Program-made: the position numbers and the translations under genes
Assembly: GCA_905221605.1 (NCBI GenBank)
Contig: CAJNDS010002745.1
Location: 939,703 to 1,003,702, forward strand
DNA: 64,000 bases
Origin: Symbiodinium natans
Lineage: Eukaryota > Sar > Dinophyceae > Suessiales > Symbiodiniaceae
Direction: 5' to 3'
In this document: positions 1-9,714 of the stretch, in pieces
How the letters are laid out: every line of letters starts with the position of its first letter
Numbering within the stretch: the first letter of the stretch is position 1
The notes under the pieces: model-generated
Databases searched by the model: none
What the model saw: the letters and a program-made list of their open reading frames with translations, nothing else
Told to the model about the DNA's origin: nothing

Positions 1-329
1 CCCCCTGGCTTCTCCAGTCTGCAGTATGAGCGGGCATGCCGCCAGGACACGATTAGGGTTCAGGGCTCAGGGTTCAGGACTTGGGTGTAGGGTTTACTGA
101 ACCCTAAGTAAACCCTAAGCCCTAAAGCCCTAAAGCCCTAAAGCCCTAAAGCCCTAAACCCCTAAACCCCTAAACCCCTAAACCCTAAACACCTAAACCT
201 CAACCCCTAAACCCCTAAGACCCTGAACCCCTACACCCCTACACTGAACCCGAAACCCTCGCAACAAAGGACACCCAACAATATATACACACCCGAAACC
301 CTACACCTTAAACACTAAAACCCTAAACC
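1..329. repeat. degenerate telomere-like repeat, left of retrotransposon
   Basis: Mostly CCCTAAA heptamers with CCCCTAAA and diverged variants, beginning with a short TTTAGGG-oriented stretch near 54-95. The retrotransposon inserted directly into this tract. No gene is seen. Confidence 0.85.
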
Positions 330-334
330 CTAAA
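330..334. other. target site duplication, left copy (CTAAA)
   Basis: CTAAA immediately before the TG of the left LTR is repeated at 6033-6037 directly after the CA of the right LTR. Five bp is usual for LTR-element integration. Because the target is telomeric heptamer DNA, chance identity is possible, but the position is exact. Confidence 0.75.
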
Positions 335-626
335 TGTTGAAGTCTACTCCTGTACATGTCATTCTGTAGCAGTTGTACCATGCGTTTTTCTATGTTGCTT
401 TGAGGCCCAAACCTTGAGCATGACATATTTTAAGATGTATAGCTTCATGCTTTAGGATTAGGTGCCAAGACCTGTAAATGTAGCAGGTACCATGGTCTTT
501 CGCTGTCTTGTTTGCTTGCGTGTAAAAAGCTCCGCGCTTAGTTTGAGTCCTTGCAATGGCTGATTTCAGAGGGGAAGTCATGAATCCACTTCTGTCTTCT
601 ATGCCTGCTGGGGCTCAACCTCAGCA
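335..626 (+). repeat. 5' LTR
   Basis: 292 bp, beginning TGTTGAAGTC and ending CCTCAGCA. It matches the right LTR with a single substitution noticed (T at about 377 against C at about 5783). It should hold promoter and polyadenylation signals, but no clear TATA box is visible. The first Gag ATG (556) lies inside it, so the 5' LTR contributes the first Gag codons. Confidence 0.93.
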
Positions 627-3600
627 GGTTATGAGCCCAACGCTTGGGCAGGGCTATGGCACCAATCCACCGCATCCATCTCCACCTCCCGGAGGGGATG
701 GTTTGCAGCATCCAGGTTCAATGCCACCACGTGAATCAGGCCAGTCAGGTGCAGTGGGCCTTGAACCTAATACGGCTACGGGAGGGGCATTGGGAGGCAT
801 AGGCCAGCATGAATCATCGCGAGGTTCAGGGGAAATGCCACCAGTGTCGACCACCAGTGAGGGTGGTGAGAGCGCACACCAAATTGTGCATGTGCCCGGC
901 AACACACCGGGCGGGAGCCCAGGTCTGCAGGCCAGCACTGGCATGCCAGGTACCGCGAGCGGTGAAGCAGCGCCAGGGGGAGCAGTCGCTGGGGACTCCC
1001 ATGTTGAGGGGTTCCTTACCCCACGCTCCCAGCAAGGACAGGGTTTGCCGACTATTGCAGAAATGGTTGAGGGCTTCCCTGGGGCTGGGCTCCAGCTCAT
1101 GTCAAGGGTTGGGGATTTTTTTAGAGTAGCCCGCACTGAGGTCCTGCAGGTCCCGGTGTGGCAGGACTCACACGCAACGCCACCACGAAGTGCTACCCGT
1201 TCCATGGGTAGTCCGGGGGGTGCACCAGGGCAGTTGGCTTTGGGAGATGGGAGTTTGGGTTCTGCTAGTGGGTCGCCGCCGCAAGTGGGGCCACTAGGAA
1301 CGCCAACATCCTTTGCACCATCGCACCCCGGAAGGGAGGGCCCGTTACTGAACGCTGACATGCTGCAGCGCATGCAGGCTTTAGAACAAAGGGCCCCCCT
1401 ATTGTACGGTAATGTACCCGAAAGGCCTCAATCCCGAACAGACACGTCATCTTTGCCTCAGGAAGCAATTCAGGCCGAGGTTGCTAGGCAGTTGGCGGGG
1501 TTTGATCAAAGGGCTCAGGCCCAGGACCTTGAGATCCAGCGTTTGAGGAGGCAACTTGAGGAGGAGAAGGTCATGAGGGAGCAGTTGGCGAGGGAGGCGG
1601 CAGCTTCACGCAGTGCCCCGCAGGCCCCCACACCATCACAAATGCAGGTCCCCATACCCCTCCAGGTGCCATCGCCGCAAGATGCTCAGGTCCACACTTC
1701 ATGTGCGCATCAGGTGCAGGATGTTGCAGCGCCGGCGGTTGGTGCTTTGAGAGCGCCCGCTCAAGCTGCAGCAGCAGCCGCGTCAGGGTTTTGGTCCAAC
1801 TTCTGGTCAGGGTTGCAGGGTTCGCATAGGTTGCCCAGCAGTGCAACCCCACCCGGAGGGGTTGGGCAGTCCAATGATGCAGCACAGGCGAACTTGGCCT
1901 CTTCTGGCCCAGACCCCCCTTCTCAGGCCGAAAACCTGGGTCTGGGTCAGATCTGGCCTCATGGCTCAGGAATGCCACAGGTGCCACAGGTGCAAGGTCA
2001 GGTGCCCGCACCTCCACCCGGAGGGGTTGGATCCACTGCCTATGCACAGGTCCCGCAGGTGCAAGGTACGTAGGTGCCAGCATCTCCGCCCGGAGGGGTT
2101 GGACCCGCTGCCTATGCACAGGTGCCACAGGTGCAAGGTACACAGGTGCCCGCATCTCCACCCGGAGGGGTTGGACCCGCTGCATGTGCACAGGCGCCAC
2201 AGGTTTCAGGCGCAGGTACACAGGCGCCGCATGCACAGGTATCAGGTGCCCAAGCCAGTGCAGCTCCAGGAGGAGCATCTGCAGCAAGTGCCGCGCCCTC
2301 CTCGGGCAATCCCATGATGGATGCCTTGTTTGCAGGAATGCAGCAGCTTCAAACCATGCAGGCGCAGGGCATGCGGGATAAGAGTGTTGTTAGCAACGCC
2401 CCTGAAGCCGTCAAGCCAGGCACTACTGCACTTCCCATGCTGAAAGCTCCTGATCCGATGAGTGGTTCGTTGGATTTTCAGGATTGGTTGGAGTTAGTTG
2501 CAGGGTTGAGGGGTGATTTGTCCGATTCCTCGCATGATTGGTGGACCGCAGTGCTGCAGGTGAGCCGTGACGCATATGAAAGGTGGGTTAAGGCTACTCC
2601 GCTCGATCGCATCAGGGTAGCGGTTGACGAGCGCCCGGAGCTGGTGGAGGGAAAGTGGTCCAGGGTCAATGCACGTGCGTGCACCATGATTTTAGCAGCC
2701 CTAGATCAAGGGGTAAAAGCGGAAATGGTAGCTCGCAGGACCACTCAAGTAGCCACTCAAATCATGTTTCGGCTTTACACGTTGTATCAGCCTGGAGGTT
2801 CCACGGAAAAGGCATTGGTTTTGAATCACCTGCAAAACCCCAATGTTGTTCAGGATGTGGTGTCAGGTGTGTCCGCGCTGAGGGCATGGGGTAGGTGGCG
2901 CAAGCGCTGCATTGACTGCGGTATGGTAGCCCCAGATCCTACAGTTCTTGCCGGTGCCCTCACCGAAATGACCAACCATATCCTAAGCCAAAACCCGGAC
3001 CCCATGTTCCGAACTCAGATGGTTCGCAGCATGCTGCACATCGAGACTCACCCTTCGGAAGATGCGGTTCAGGAGTATTACAAGCACTTGTTAGCCGAGT
3101 TTGAAACCATGGCTGGAGCACAGATTGCCACACAGGGTGGGTCAGGCAACAATGTCGCTTTGAAGGCCATGGACGCTAAGGGGGGTGAAACTAAGGGTGG
3201 GGGGAAGGGTAAGCCGTGCAAGTACTTTCTTACGCCTAAGGGGTGCAAGTTCGGTGCGAAATGCAAGGCTCCTCACTCCATGAGCGACCTGCCAGCGGCT
3301 GAAAGGTTTAAGAAGTGCCTAAATTGTGGCTCTCATCGCGTCAAAGATTGCAAGGCTGGAAAGGCCGAGCCAACGGCACCGGAACAGAAGCCGTCAGTCC
3401 AGGCAGCCCCCACCTCCACGTCATCCTCCGCGCCACCCGTTGTCCAGGCCACGCCTGTTCTGTCCATGGATTCCTTCCTTCAGCACGCATCCCACGCCTT
3501 GAGGCAGCTTGAAGCTGCGCATGCCACTCATGGGCAACCGCCGTCGCAGGGTCCAGTATCCACAGCGCCTGCCCCAGCGGCCCCCACGGAGTTGGTGTGC

Positions 3601-3669
3601 AGCACCCTTCAAATCCATCCCTCAAGAAGCTCACCATTTGCTCAAGCATGCCAGCTAGTTGCCTTCTAA
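556..3669 (+). CDS. Gag polyprotein, interrupted by one in-frame TAG at 2071-2073
   Basis: Structural nucleocapsid protein of the element. Frame 1 stays open from the ATG at 556 (in the LTR; a second in-frame ATG at 580) to 3669 except for a single TAG at 2071. That codon lies in a tandem repeat where sister units have CAG, so one C-to-T change explains it, unless it is read through. The first two thirds are Pro/Gly/Gln-rich and low complexity with a short Glu/Arg-rich coiled-coil stretch (about 1465-1600). About 2430-3110 is the helical Gag core (begins LKAPDPMSGSLDFQDWLEL). Then comes a CCCH finger, C-x8-C-x5-C-x3-H (3217-3276), and a short knuckle C-x2-C-x2-H-x4-C (3316-3351), both RNA-binding types. 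The protease follows in the -1 frame. Confidence 0.85.
627..642 (+). other. primer binding site, half tRNA-Met type
   Basis: GGTTATGAGCCCAACG starts at the first base after the LTR. Its complement contains CTCATAACC, the anticodon loop (CAT) and 3' stem side of a methionine tRNA. Known copia and Ty5 elements prime from a tRNA-iMet cut in the anticodon loop and have a PBS beginning GGTTATG. The host tRNA sequence is not in the window, so the match is inferred. Confidence 0.7.
1970..2220 (+). repeat. tandem repeat inside gag (about 69 bp, about 3.5 units)
   Basis: Units encode variants of PPGGVGPAAYAQVPQVQGTQ. Lengths stay in multiples of three. The nonsense codon at 2071 lies in one unit. Confidence 0.8.
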
Positions 3670-4793
3670 ATGACCCACAAGCAAACCCCCCTTCTCGAGC
3701 CAAGATCGAGGGGTTGCCCGGCGCGCAAGGCGGGGAGTCCGAGCCACCTTTCATTGGACATGCCCTTCTAGACTCAGGGGCCACGCACCCTTTACGGCCA
3801 GCATCGTCGCAGGAGGAGTGGGTCAAGACAAACAAGGCGCAGGTTGGTTTAGCGGGGGGCCATACATCACACATGCGCATCACCAAGCATGGGGTGATAC
3901 TCACGCCTCCCGGGAGGGATGAGCTGCCGCATGCAATTGTGCCCCTAGGACAGCTTGTCGCGCGGCTGGGGTACATGTTGAGTTGGACAGCTGATGAGTG
4001 TTTCTTGCGTTCCCCTGAGGGTGAGCTCACCACGTCGATGGTTCAGAACGGTTGCCCTGTGATTGAGCGTGATAGGGCATTGACGCTAATCGCTGAGTTG
4101 GAGGCTCAGCGTGAAAACGCACGCAGCACGTTTGCAAACCGGGCCTTTGGCTTGCCCCTTGGAGGGCAGGATGAGCACGTAAGTCCAAGTCTGAAGCCAG
4201 GGTGGGGACATGGAATAAGTGCCCAAATGACCGCGCCCATTTGGCCAGGGCAAACCCCCCTTTTGGAGCCAAAAAAGGGGGTTTGTGGGGCCCAAGTTTT
4301 GGATCCCAAAGTGAGCCTGCAGCAGTCCTCAACCGTTTGGTTCAGGCTGGATGCCGACGATGAGTGTGACGACAACCCCACACGTTGCCAGCTTGATTGT
4401 GACAGGGATTCAAGCGTCTATGATTTGGACTGGACTCGTCTGCCACTCTCGCCACTCGGAAGAGATGGGCCTGCACAGGTGCCAGGTCCACTGCAGTGTC
4501 GTCCGGGCGGGTTTAGTTTAGATGGTCTTGGTGGGTTGTGCGTGTTTGGGCCGCGCAAGGTCCAGCCAACAGTTCGCAAGGACCTAGCAGCCCCCAGGCC
4601 AGGAGGAGAGCGCGAAACCACAGTGCCCAACAGTGTTGCTCCAGCAACCCCCCCCCCGGAAGGCAAACCTCCTTTTTCAGCTGCTGTTGTGTCTGTTTTT
4701 GCTTGGCATGCGTGGCACTGTGTTTACACCGTGCTCTGGTGTCCGGAACCCACCCGCAGCAGCTACAGGCACTCCAGTACCGTACTGGATTGA
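3597..4793 (+). CDS. retrotransposon aspartic protease domain and linker
   Basis: Processes the Gag polyprotein. The catalytic motif is at codons 59-63 (LLDSGAT, Asp at 3771-3773), inside a FIGHALLDSGATHPL context typical of dinoflagellate retroelement proteases. A hydrophobic flap-like stretch and a VIERDRALTLIAELE helix follow. The frame is -1 relative to Gag, overlaps Gag's end and is open upstream of the nominal GTG, so it is probably made by frameshift or was separated by a one-base indel. I see no heptameric slippery site. Beyond about codon 170 the sequence is low complexity with no integrase zinc finger or catalytic triad. A C10 run (4648-4657) near the end coincides with the next frame change. 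Confidence 0.75.
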   Translation: MQHPSNPSLKKLTICSSMPASCLLNDPQANPPSRAKIEGLPGAQGGESEPPFIGHALLDSGATHPLRPASSQEEWVKTNKAQVGLAGGHTSHMRITKHGVILTPPGRDELPHAIVPLGQLVARLGYMLSWTADECFLRSPEGELTTSMVQNGCPVIERDRALTLIAELEAQRENARSTFANRAFGLPLGGQDEHVSPSLKPGWGHGISAQMTAPIWPGQTPLLEPKKGVCGAQVLDPKVSLQQSSTVWFRLDADDECDDNPTRCQLDCDRDSSVYDLDWTRLPLSPLGRDGPAQVPGPLQCRPGGFSLDGLGGLCVFGPRKVQPTVRKDLAAPRPGGERETTVPNSVAPATPPPEGKPPFSAAVVSVFAWHAWHCVYTVLWCPEPTRSSYRHSSTVLD

Positions 4794-5520
4794 GGAGGAG
4801 CCGTGCGTTAGGTTGTGGGGTTTGAGCGCTGTCGTGCCGGAGCCTCCTGTCCAGGAGGAGTCCCAACAACCCCTTGCAGAAAAAGCTGTGCATTTAGCTT
4901 CAGCTGCAGATGGCCTTGTGACAGCAGTTTGTTGGGGCATGCCTGGGTTTTACCTGGTTCACAAGCGTGATCATCCTGTTTGTGCGATATTCATGCTGCT
5001 TGTCTTTTTGCAAGTCATAGGCGCCGCTAGCCAGCAGGATGAAGAGCCGGAAGACCTGTCGCTCCCAGTTCCCTTGGACGCCGACCTGATGCTTGCAGTG
5101 TGCATTTTCGGTGTTGCGTTTTGTGCCATTGTTTTGTGGGGGTTTCTGAAGTGGAGTTTTGCCTTCTTGTCCCGCAGGACCTTCGGCATGAGCAGTGTGT
5201 CGCTAAGCCCGCGAAAGGCACGCAAGTTGCAGCGTCTCAGGGACCGCACGGAGCAAGCAATCCGGGCAGAAATCTCTGAGAGAGAGGCAGCGGCCAGTTC
5301 CTCACAGCGTCTTGCGACCGCTTCCGGGAGGAATGCGCCAGCTTCCACTAGGCAGGCCGATGAAGCACCAACTCGTTTCTTTGCAACGCCAGAGGGCAAC
5401 GCGCTTCATCGCACCAAGGCCTGTTCCACACTTGCCCGTTCACACAAGTTTGTTGTGTTTGAGGTCTGCCGGCAGTGCCACAGGAGCCAGGCAGACTGCA
5501 CGCAGCATAGCACACGTTAG
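4633..5520 (+). CDS. 3' ORF with hydrophobic segments and Cys/His tail, unknown function
   Basis: This occupies the place where polymerase would be expected. It lies in the Gag frame and overlaps the protease ORF. Likely membrane segments are about residues 117-133 (VCAIFMLLVFLQVIGAA) and 152-179, separated by an acidic loop; a basic Arg/Lys/Glu-rich region follows (190-225). The C-terminus has H-x4-C (259-264) and C-x2-C (279-282), a possible metal site of a kind I associate with the 3' ends of dinoflagellate retroelements. An envelope-like role is possible but not shown: I see no signal peptide or cleavage site. The reading begins most sensibly after the C10 run at 4648-4657 rather than at the nominal start. 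Confidence 0.6.
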   Translation: MLLQQPPPRKANLLFQLLLCLFLLGMRGTVFTPCSGVRNPPAAATGTPVPYWIEEEPCVRLWGLSAVVPEPPVQEESQQPLAEKAVHLASAADGLVTAVCWGMPGFYLVHKRDHPVCAIFMLLVFLQVIGAASQQDEEPEDLSLPVPLDADLMLAVCIFGVAFCAIVLWGFLKWSFAFLSRRTFGMSSVSLSPRKARKLQRLRDRTEQAIRAEISEREAAASSSQRLATASGRNAPASTRQADEAPTRFFATPEGNALHRTKACSTLARSHKFVVFEVCRQCHRSQADCTQHSTR

Positions 5521-5730
5521 GGCATCCGCCGCCCTGACGGGTAGGTTGCGCGCCCCATTGCGCAGGCCTGCCAGCAGTGCTTTCCTTTTGCAAAGAGGTG
5601 CCGTGAGAGCCCTCGCACTCGGAGGCCAGCCGGCCAGCTACAGCCTTTCCTTCGGTAGGAGCTCGTACCTCCTCCCGGAAGGGATGGACATGTACAGGTT
5701 TTGTTTGTCGCAATACCCTAGCGGTGTTGC

Positions 5731-5740
5731 GAAGGAGGAG
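5731..5740 (+). other. polypurine tract
   Basis: GAAGGAGGAG abuts the 3' LTR, the expected position for the plus-strand primer. Confidence 0.75.
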
Positions 5741-6032
5741 TGTTGAAGTCTACTCCTGTACATGTCATTCTGTAGCAGTTGCACCATGCGTTTTTCTATG
5801 TTGCTTTGAGGCCCAAACCTTGAGCATGACATATTTTAAGATGTATAGCTTCATGCTTTAGGATTAGGTGCCAAGACCTGTAAATGTAGCAGGTACCATG
5901 GTCTTTCGCTGTCTTGTTTGCTTGCGTGTAAAAAGCTCCGCGCTTAGTTTGAGTCCTTGCAATGGCTGATTTCAGAGGGGAAGTCATGAATCCACTTCTG
6001 TCTTCTATGCCTGCTGGGGCTCAACCTCAGCA
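5741..6032 (+). repeat. 3' LTR
   Basis: Second copy of the 292-bp repeat. It carries the same in-frame ATG context, which here runs into telomeric repeat after 6032. Confidence 0.93.
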
Positions 6033-6037
6033 CTAAA
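6033..6037. other. target site duplication, right copy (CTAAA)
   Basis: Partner of 330-334. CCCTAAA repeat resumes immediately after it. Confidence 0.75.
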
Positions 6038-6395
6038 CCTAAACCCTAAACCCTAAACCCTAAACCCTAAACCCTCAAGCCCTAAACCCTAAACCCTAAA
6101 CCCTAAGTAAACAGCCCTAAGCCCTAAAACCCTAAATCCTGTTTCGTACGCGCCGGAATCCTTAGACTCCCACCGGCCCGGGTGTGGACATCGGCCCGCA
6201 GCACTTTGCAGATCTAGGCGTTTAGGGTTTAGGGTTTAGGGTTTAGGGTTTAGGGTTTAGGGTTTGGGGTTTGGGGTTTTGGGTTTGGGGTTTGGGGTTT
6301 AGGGTTTGGGGTTTTGGGTTTGGGGTTTAGGGTTTGGGGTTTAGGGTTTGGGGTTTAGGTTTTGGGGTTTAGGGTTTGGGGTTAGGCCAAGTACA
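6038..6395. repeat. telomere-like arrays, CCCTAAA then TTTAGGG/TTTGGGG
   Basis: CCCTAAA repeats to about 6140, an 80-bp unique island, then TTTAGGG turning into TTTGGGG variants. Confidence 0.85.
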
Positions 6396-6690
6396 AAGTA
6401 AAGGCATCAGCCTTCGAGAAGAGGGTGATTGCCGGTTGTGCAAGGTCGTGCTTGAGATTATGCTCAAGTTTTCTTCAAGAACCCCTTCTAAAGCTTTCCG
6501 AAAACGGTCTACAGCCCTGACCCTAAACAACCACTACAAAAGTCAACAACCTTAAAATCCCAATACCCAGAAACGTAACCCCAGGCTTTGGGGTTTAGTA
6601 AGGGTTTTGGTTCCACAGGGTTCTTGCGAGGTTTGGCGTTCAGGTTTATGAAGAGTGCAGATGAGCTCGCTCAGATTGCACCTAAACCCG
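6396..6690. other. unique DNA, no gene recognised
   Basis: Unique sequence between repeat tracts. Short frames only, no convincing exon. Confidence 0.5.
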
Positions 6691-7800
6691 GAACCCGTAA
6701 ACCCTAAACCCATAAACCGCTAAACCCTAAACTCCCAAACCCTAAACCCTAACCCTAAACCCCACCACCCCCCTAAACCCCTACACCCCTAACCCTAAAC
6801 CTCTAAACCCCTAAACCCCTAAACTCTAAACCCTAAACCCCTAAACCTCTACACCCCTAAACCGCTAACCCCTAAGCCCGAAGCCCTAACCCCTAAGGCC
6901 CCAAACCCTAAACCCTAAACCCTAAACCCTAAACCCTAAACCCTGAACCCTAAACCCCGTAGCTCCGGCCCCAGGCCTCACGGAGCGCTTCGGCATCCTG
7001 GTGAGGTTAGGGTTTAGGGGTTTAGGGTTTAGGGGTTTAGGGTTTAGGGTTTAGGGTTTAGGGTTTAGGGTTTAGGGTTTAGGGTTTAGGGTTTAGGGTT
7101 TAGGGTTTAGGGCTTAGCGTTTAGGGTTTTTGGGTTTGGGGCTTGGGGTTTAGGGTTTGGGGTTTGGGGTTTTGGGCTTGAGTTCTAGGGTTTAGGGTAA
7201 CCCTTCTATCCCCTTACATATCTATATATATATATACATATCTATATATATATATAATATTCCTTTACATATACCTTTACGAGGATCATCTGGGGACCTT
7301 CTCCCTCATTCCCTACTGCGAACCACTGGGTCGAGCCCAAATCCCTAAACGCACGATAAAGCCGCAAGACAAAGGCGCTAGGCCCCAAGCCCTATAACTG
7401 GGGGCTTTGGGGTGTAGGGTTCAGGGTTTAGGGCTAAGGGCTTGAGGGTTTAGGGTTTAGGGCTTTGGGGTTTCGGGTTTAGGGCTTTGGGGTTTAGGGT
7501 TTAGGGTTTAGGGATTAGGGTTTAGGGCTTAATTTCCTCTGCAGAACAGGACGACAAAGTCAGACCACGAGCCGACTGTCCCAAAGCGTCAGCGTACTGA
7601 ATCTCTAAGGCTCAGGGTCTAGGGTCTAGGGTGTAGGGTTTAGGGTTTAGGGTTTAGGGATGAGGGTTCAGGGTTTAGGGTTCAGGGTTCAGGGTTCAGG
7701 GTATAGGGTTTAGGGTTTAGGGTTTAGGGTTTAGGGTTTAGGGTTTAGGGTTTAGGGTTTAGGGTTTAGGGTTTAGGGTTTAGGGTTTAGGGTGTAGCAC
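6691..7800. repeat. telomere-like arrays in both orientations with TA-rich insert
   Basis: CCCTAAA variants 6690-6960, TTTAGGG 7010-7200, a (TA)n/ACATATC insert at 7215-7275, more TTTAGGG variants 7400-7530 and 7615-7797. The islands between are 60-110 bp and give no convincing exon. Confidence 0.8.
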
Positions 7801-7969
7801 GGGTCAGCTGTACGCAGTTGTGTGTAGACATGCCCACCCCAAAGGCCACCCAAACACTACTTGCAGCGAAACAAACCAGAGCCAGCCGAACCAAAGCCAG
7901 CCCACATTCAAACACTTCTGCACTCAATGCTGTACTTCGGACCAGTATCCAGTATGTGTCTTGATATTA

Positions 7970-9330
7970 CGAAATTTGCTATAAAGATGCCTTGCTGCAT
8001 GGTAACATGTAAGAAGCTGCCTTGGAAATAGAACCTCCTCCTGCTAGAAAGGAGCCTTATGGAAGTCATGCCTGAAGCTTGCAGGAGAAAATTCAGGTTT
8101 TGCGCAGGGGGACGTCTTCGGCCGGAGGGCCTTCTCATTGTTTCTGTTCTCTATGCTGGAGTGTCAAGGCTGCATGGCGAAAGACTTGTTGCTAGGAAGA
8201 TGCCTTGTGAAAGGTATGTCTAAAAGCTTGCGAGAGAAAATTCAGGTTTTGCGTTGGAGGACATCTTCGGCCGGAGGGCCTTCTCATTGTTTCTATCCTC
8301 TATGCCGGAATGTCAAGGCTGCGTGGCGAAAGACCTGTTGCTAGAAAGGTGCCTTGTGAAAGTCACGTCTAGAAACTTGCAGGAAAAAATCAGGTTTTGC
8401 GCTGGGGGACGTCTTCGGCCGGAGGGCCTTCTCATTGTTTCTATTCTCTATGTTGGTGTGTCTCTAGAAGTTTGCGAGAGAAAAATTCAGGTTTTGCGCT
8501 GGGGGACGTCTTCGGCCGGAGGGCCTTCTCATTGTTTCTATTCTCTATGCCGGTGTGTGTCTAGAAGTTTGCGAGAGAAAAATTCAGGTTTTGCGCTGGG
8601 GGACGTCTTCGGCCGGAGGGCTATGCCGGAATGTCAAGGCTGCATGGCGAAAGACCTGTTGAAAGGTGCCTTGTGAAAGTCACGTATAGAAACTTGCAGG
8701 AAAATCAGGTTTTGCGCTGGGGGACGTCTTCGGCCGGAGGGCCTTCTCATTGTTTCTATTCTCTATGCCGGTGTGTCTCTAGAAGTTTGCGGGTTTTGCG
8801 CTGGGGGACGTCTTCGGCCGGAGAGCCTTCCCATTGTTTTGTATTCTTTAGAAATTTGCAGGAGAAAATCAGGTTTTGCGCAGGGGGACGTCTTCGGCCG
8901 GAGGGCCTTCTCATCGTTTCTAATCCTATGCCGGTGTGTGTCTAGAAGTTTGCGAGAGAAAACATTCAGGTTTTGCGCTGGGGGACGTCTTCGGCCGGAG
9001 GGCTATGCCGGCATGTCAAGGCTGCATGGCGAAAGACCTGTTGAAAGGTGCCTTGTGAAAGTCACGTATAGAAACTTGCAGGAAAATCAGGTTTTGCGCT
9101 GGGGGACGTCTTCGGCCGGAGGGCCTTCTCATTGTTTCTATTCTCGACGTCGGGATGTCATGGTGTTACTATAAACAGGCTTTGTGAAAGTCATGTCTAG
9201 AAGCTCACCAGAGCCAAATCAGCGTTTGCGTTGGGGGGTGACTTCGGCCGGAGGGCCTTCTCATTGTTTTTCTTCGTTATGCCAAAGCGTAGAGGCTGCG
9301 TGGCGAAAGACTCTTTGCTAGAAAGATCTA
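7970..9330 (+). repeat. tandem satellite, about 11 units of 80-149 bp
   Basis: Units start TTTTGCG at 8098, 8247, 8395, 8492, 8589, 8710, 8794, 8874, 8971 and 9092, with diverged units at about 8040 and 9224. Each carries the core GACGTCTTCGGCCGGAGGG, usually followed by CCTTCTCATTGTTTCTATTC. Long units add a TGCATGGCGAAAGACCTGTT segment; short units lack it. Plus-strand frames stay open for 100-140 codons across units, but the peptide is only the repeat translated. Confidence 0.85.
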
Positions 9331-9349
9331 GAAGCTTGCCTCAAGAGTC

Positions 9350-9530
9350 ACGGCCCTGGCAGCCTTCCAAGCGGCTCCTCCGGGCCTCCCAGGGCCTTCC
9401 CAGAGGCTTCCCAGGCTCCCAGACTTTTTCACGGCCTTCCACCCAAAAAAAGCCTTTTTTGGGGCCTCCCAGGGCCTCCCAGCCCCAGGCCTCCCAGGCC
9501 TCCCAGGGGCCTCCCAGAAGCTTCCAGGGC
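9350..9530. repeat. GGCCTCCCAGG simple repeat
   Basis: Degenerate GGCCTCCCAG/GGCCTTCC units. Both strands are open only because of composition. Confidence 0.6.
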
Positions 9531-9714
9531 AAAAAAAAAACGCGATTTTCCCAGGCTGAGGCCGTTAAAGGGCCCATGGTCCAGCGAACAAGGCCGCAGT
9601 CGGCACAGCCTCCAGAGGGTCCAAGGAGGCCTCCAGGGGGCCCCAGGCCAGGTTAGAAAAACACCTCCCGTGAGCAAAGGCTCGGTTTTAGGGTAATAGA
9701 ATATACTAGGGACT

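Larger units (their letters stand above)
335..6032 (+). mobile_element. LTR retrotransposon, copia-like, apparently non-autonomous
   Basis: Two 292-bp direct repeats (335-626, 5741-6032) bound a 5.1-kb interior. The ends are TG...CA and a CTAAA duplication flanks the element. Directly inside the left LTR is a tRNA-Met-like primer site; directly before the right LTR is a purine tract. The interior encodes Gag (CCCH and CCHC-like fingers), an aspartic protease (DSGAT) and a 3' ORF with hydrophobic segments. I find no integrase HHCC/DDE, no reverse transcriptase YxDD box and no RNase H, so polymerase and integrase would have to come from another element. Near-identical LTRs imply a recent insertion. 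One in-frame TAG and two frame changes interrupt the frame from Gag to the 3' ORF. The copia assignment rests on Gag type and primer choice, not on polymerase sequence. Confidence 0.9.

Noticed and set aside
390-581. 63-codon minus-strand ORF in the LTR, repeated at 5796-5987
   Set aside because: It appears twice only because the LTR is duplicated; no coding signature, antisense to the LTR.
3770-5520. Reverse transcriptase or integrase in the retroelement
   Set aside because: Looked for YxDD, the H-x-H/C-x2-C integrase finger and a DDE layout in all three plus frames; none seen.
7970-9330. CRISPR-like array
   Set aside because: Unit lengths vary from 80 to 149 bp, the spacers are related to each other, and the setting is eukaryotic.
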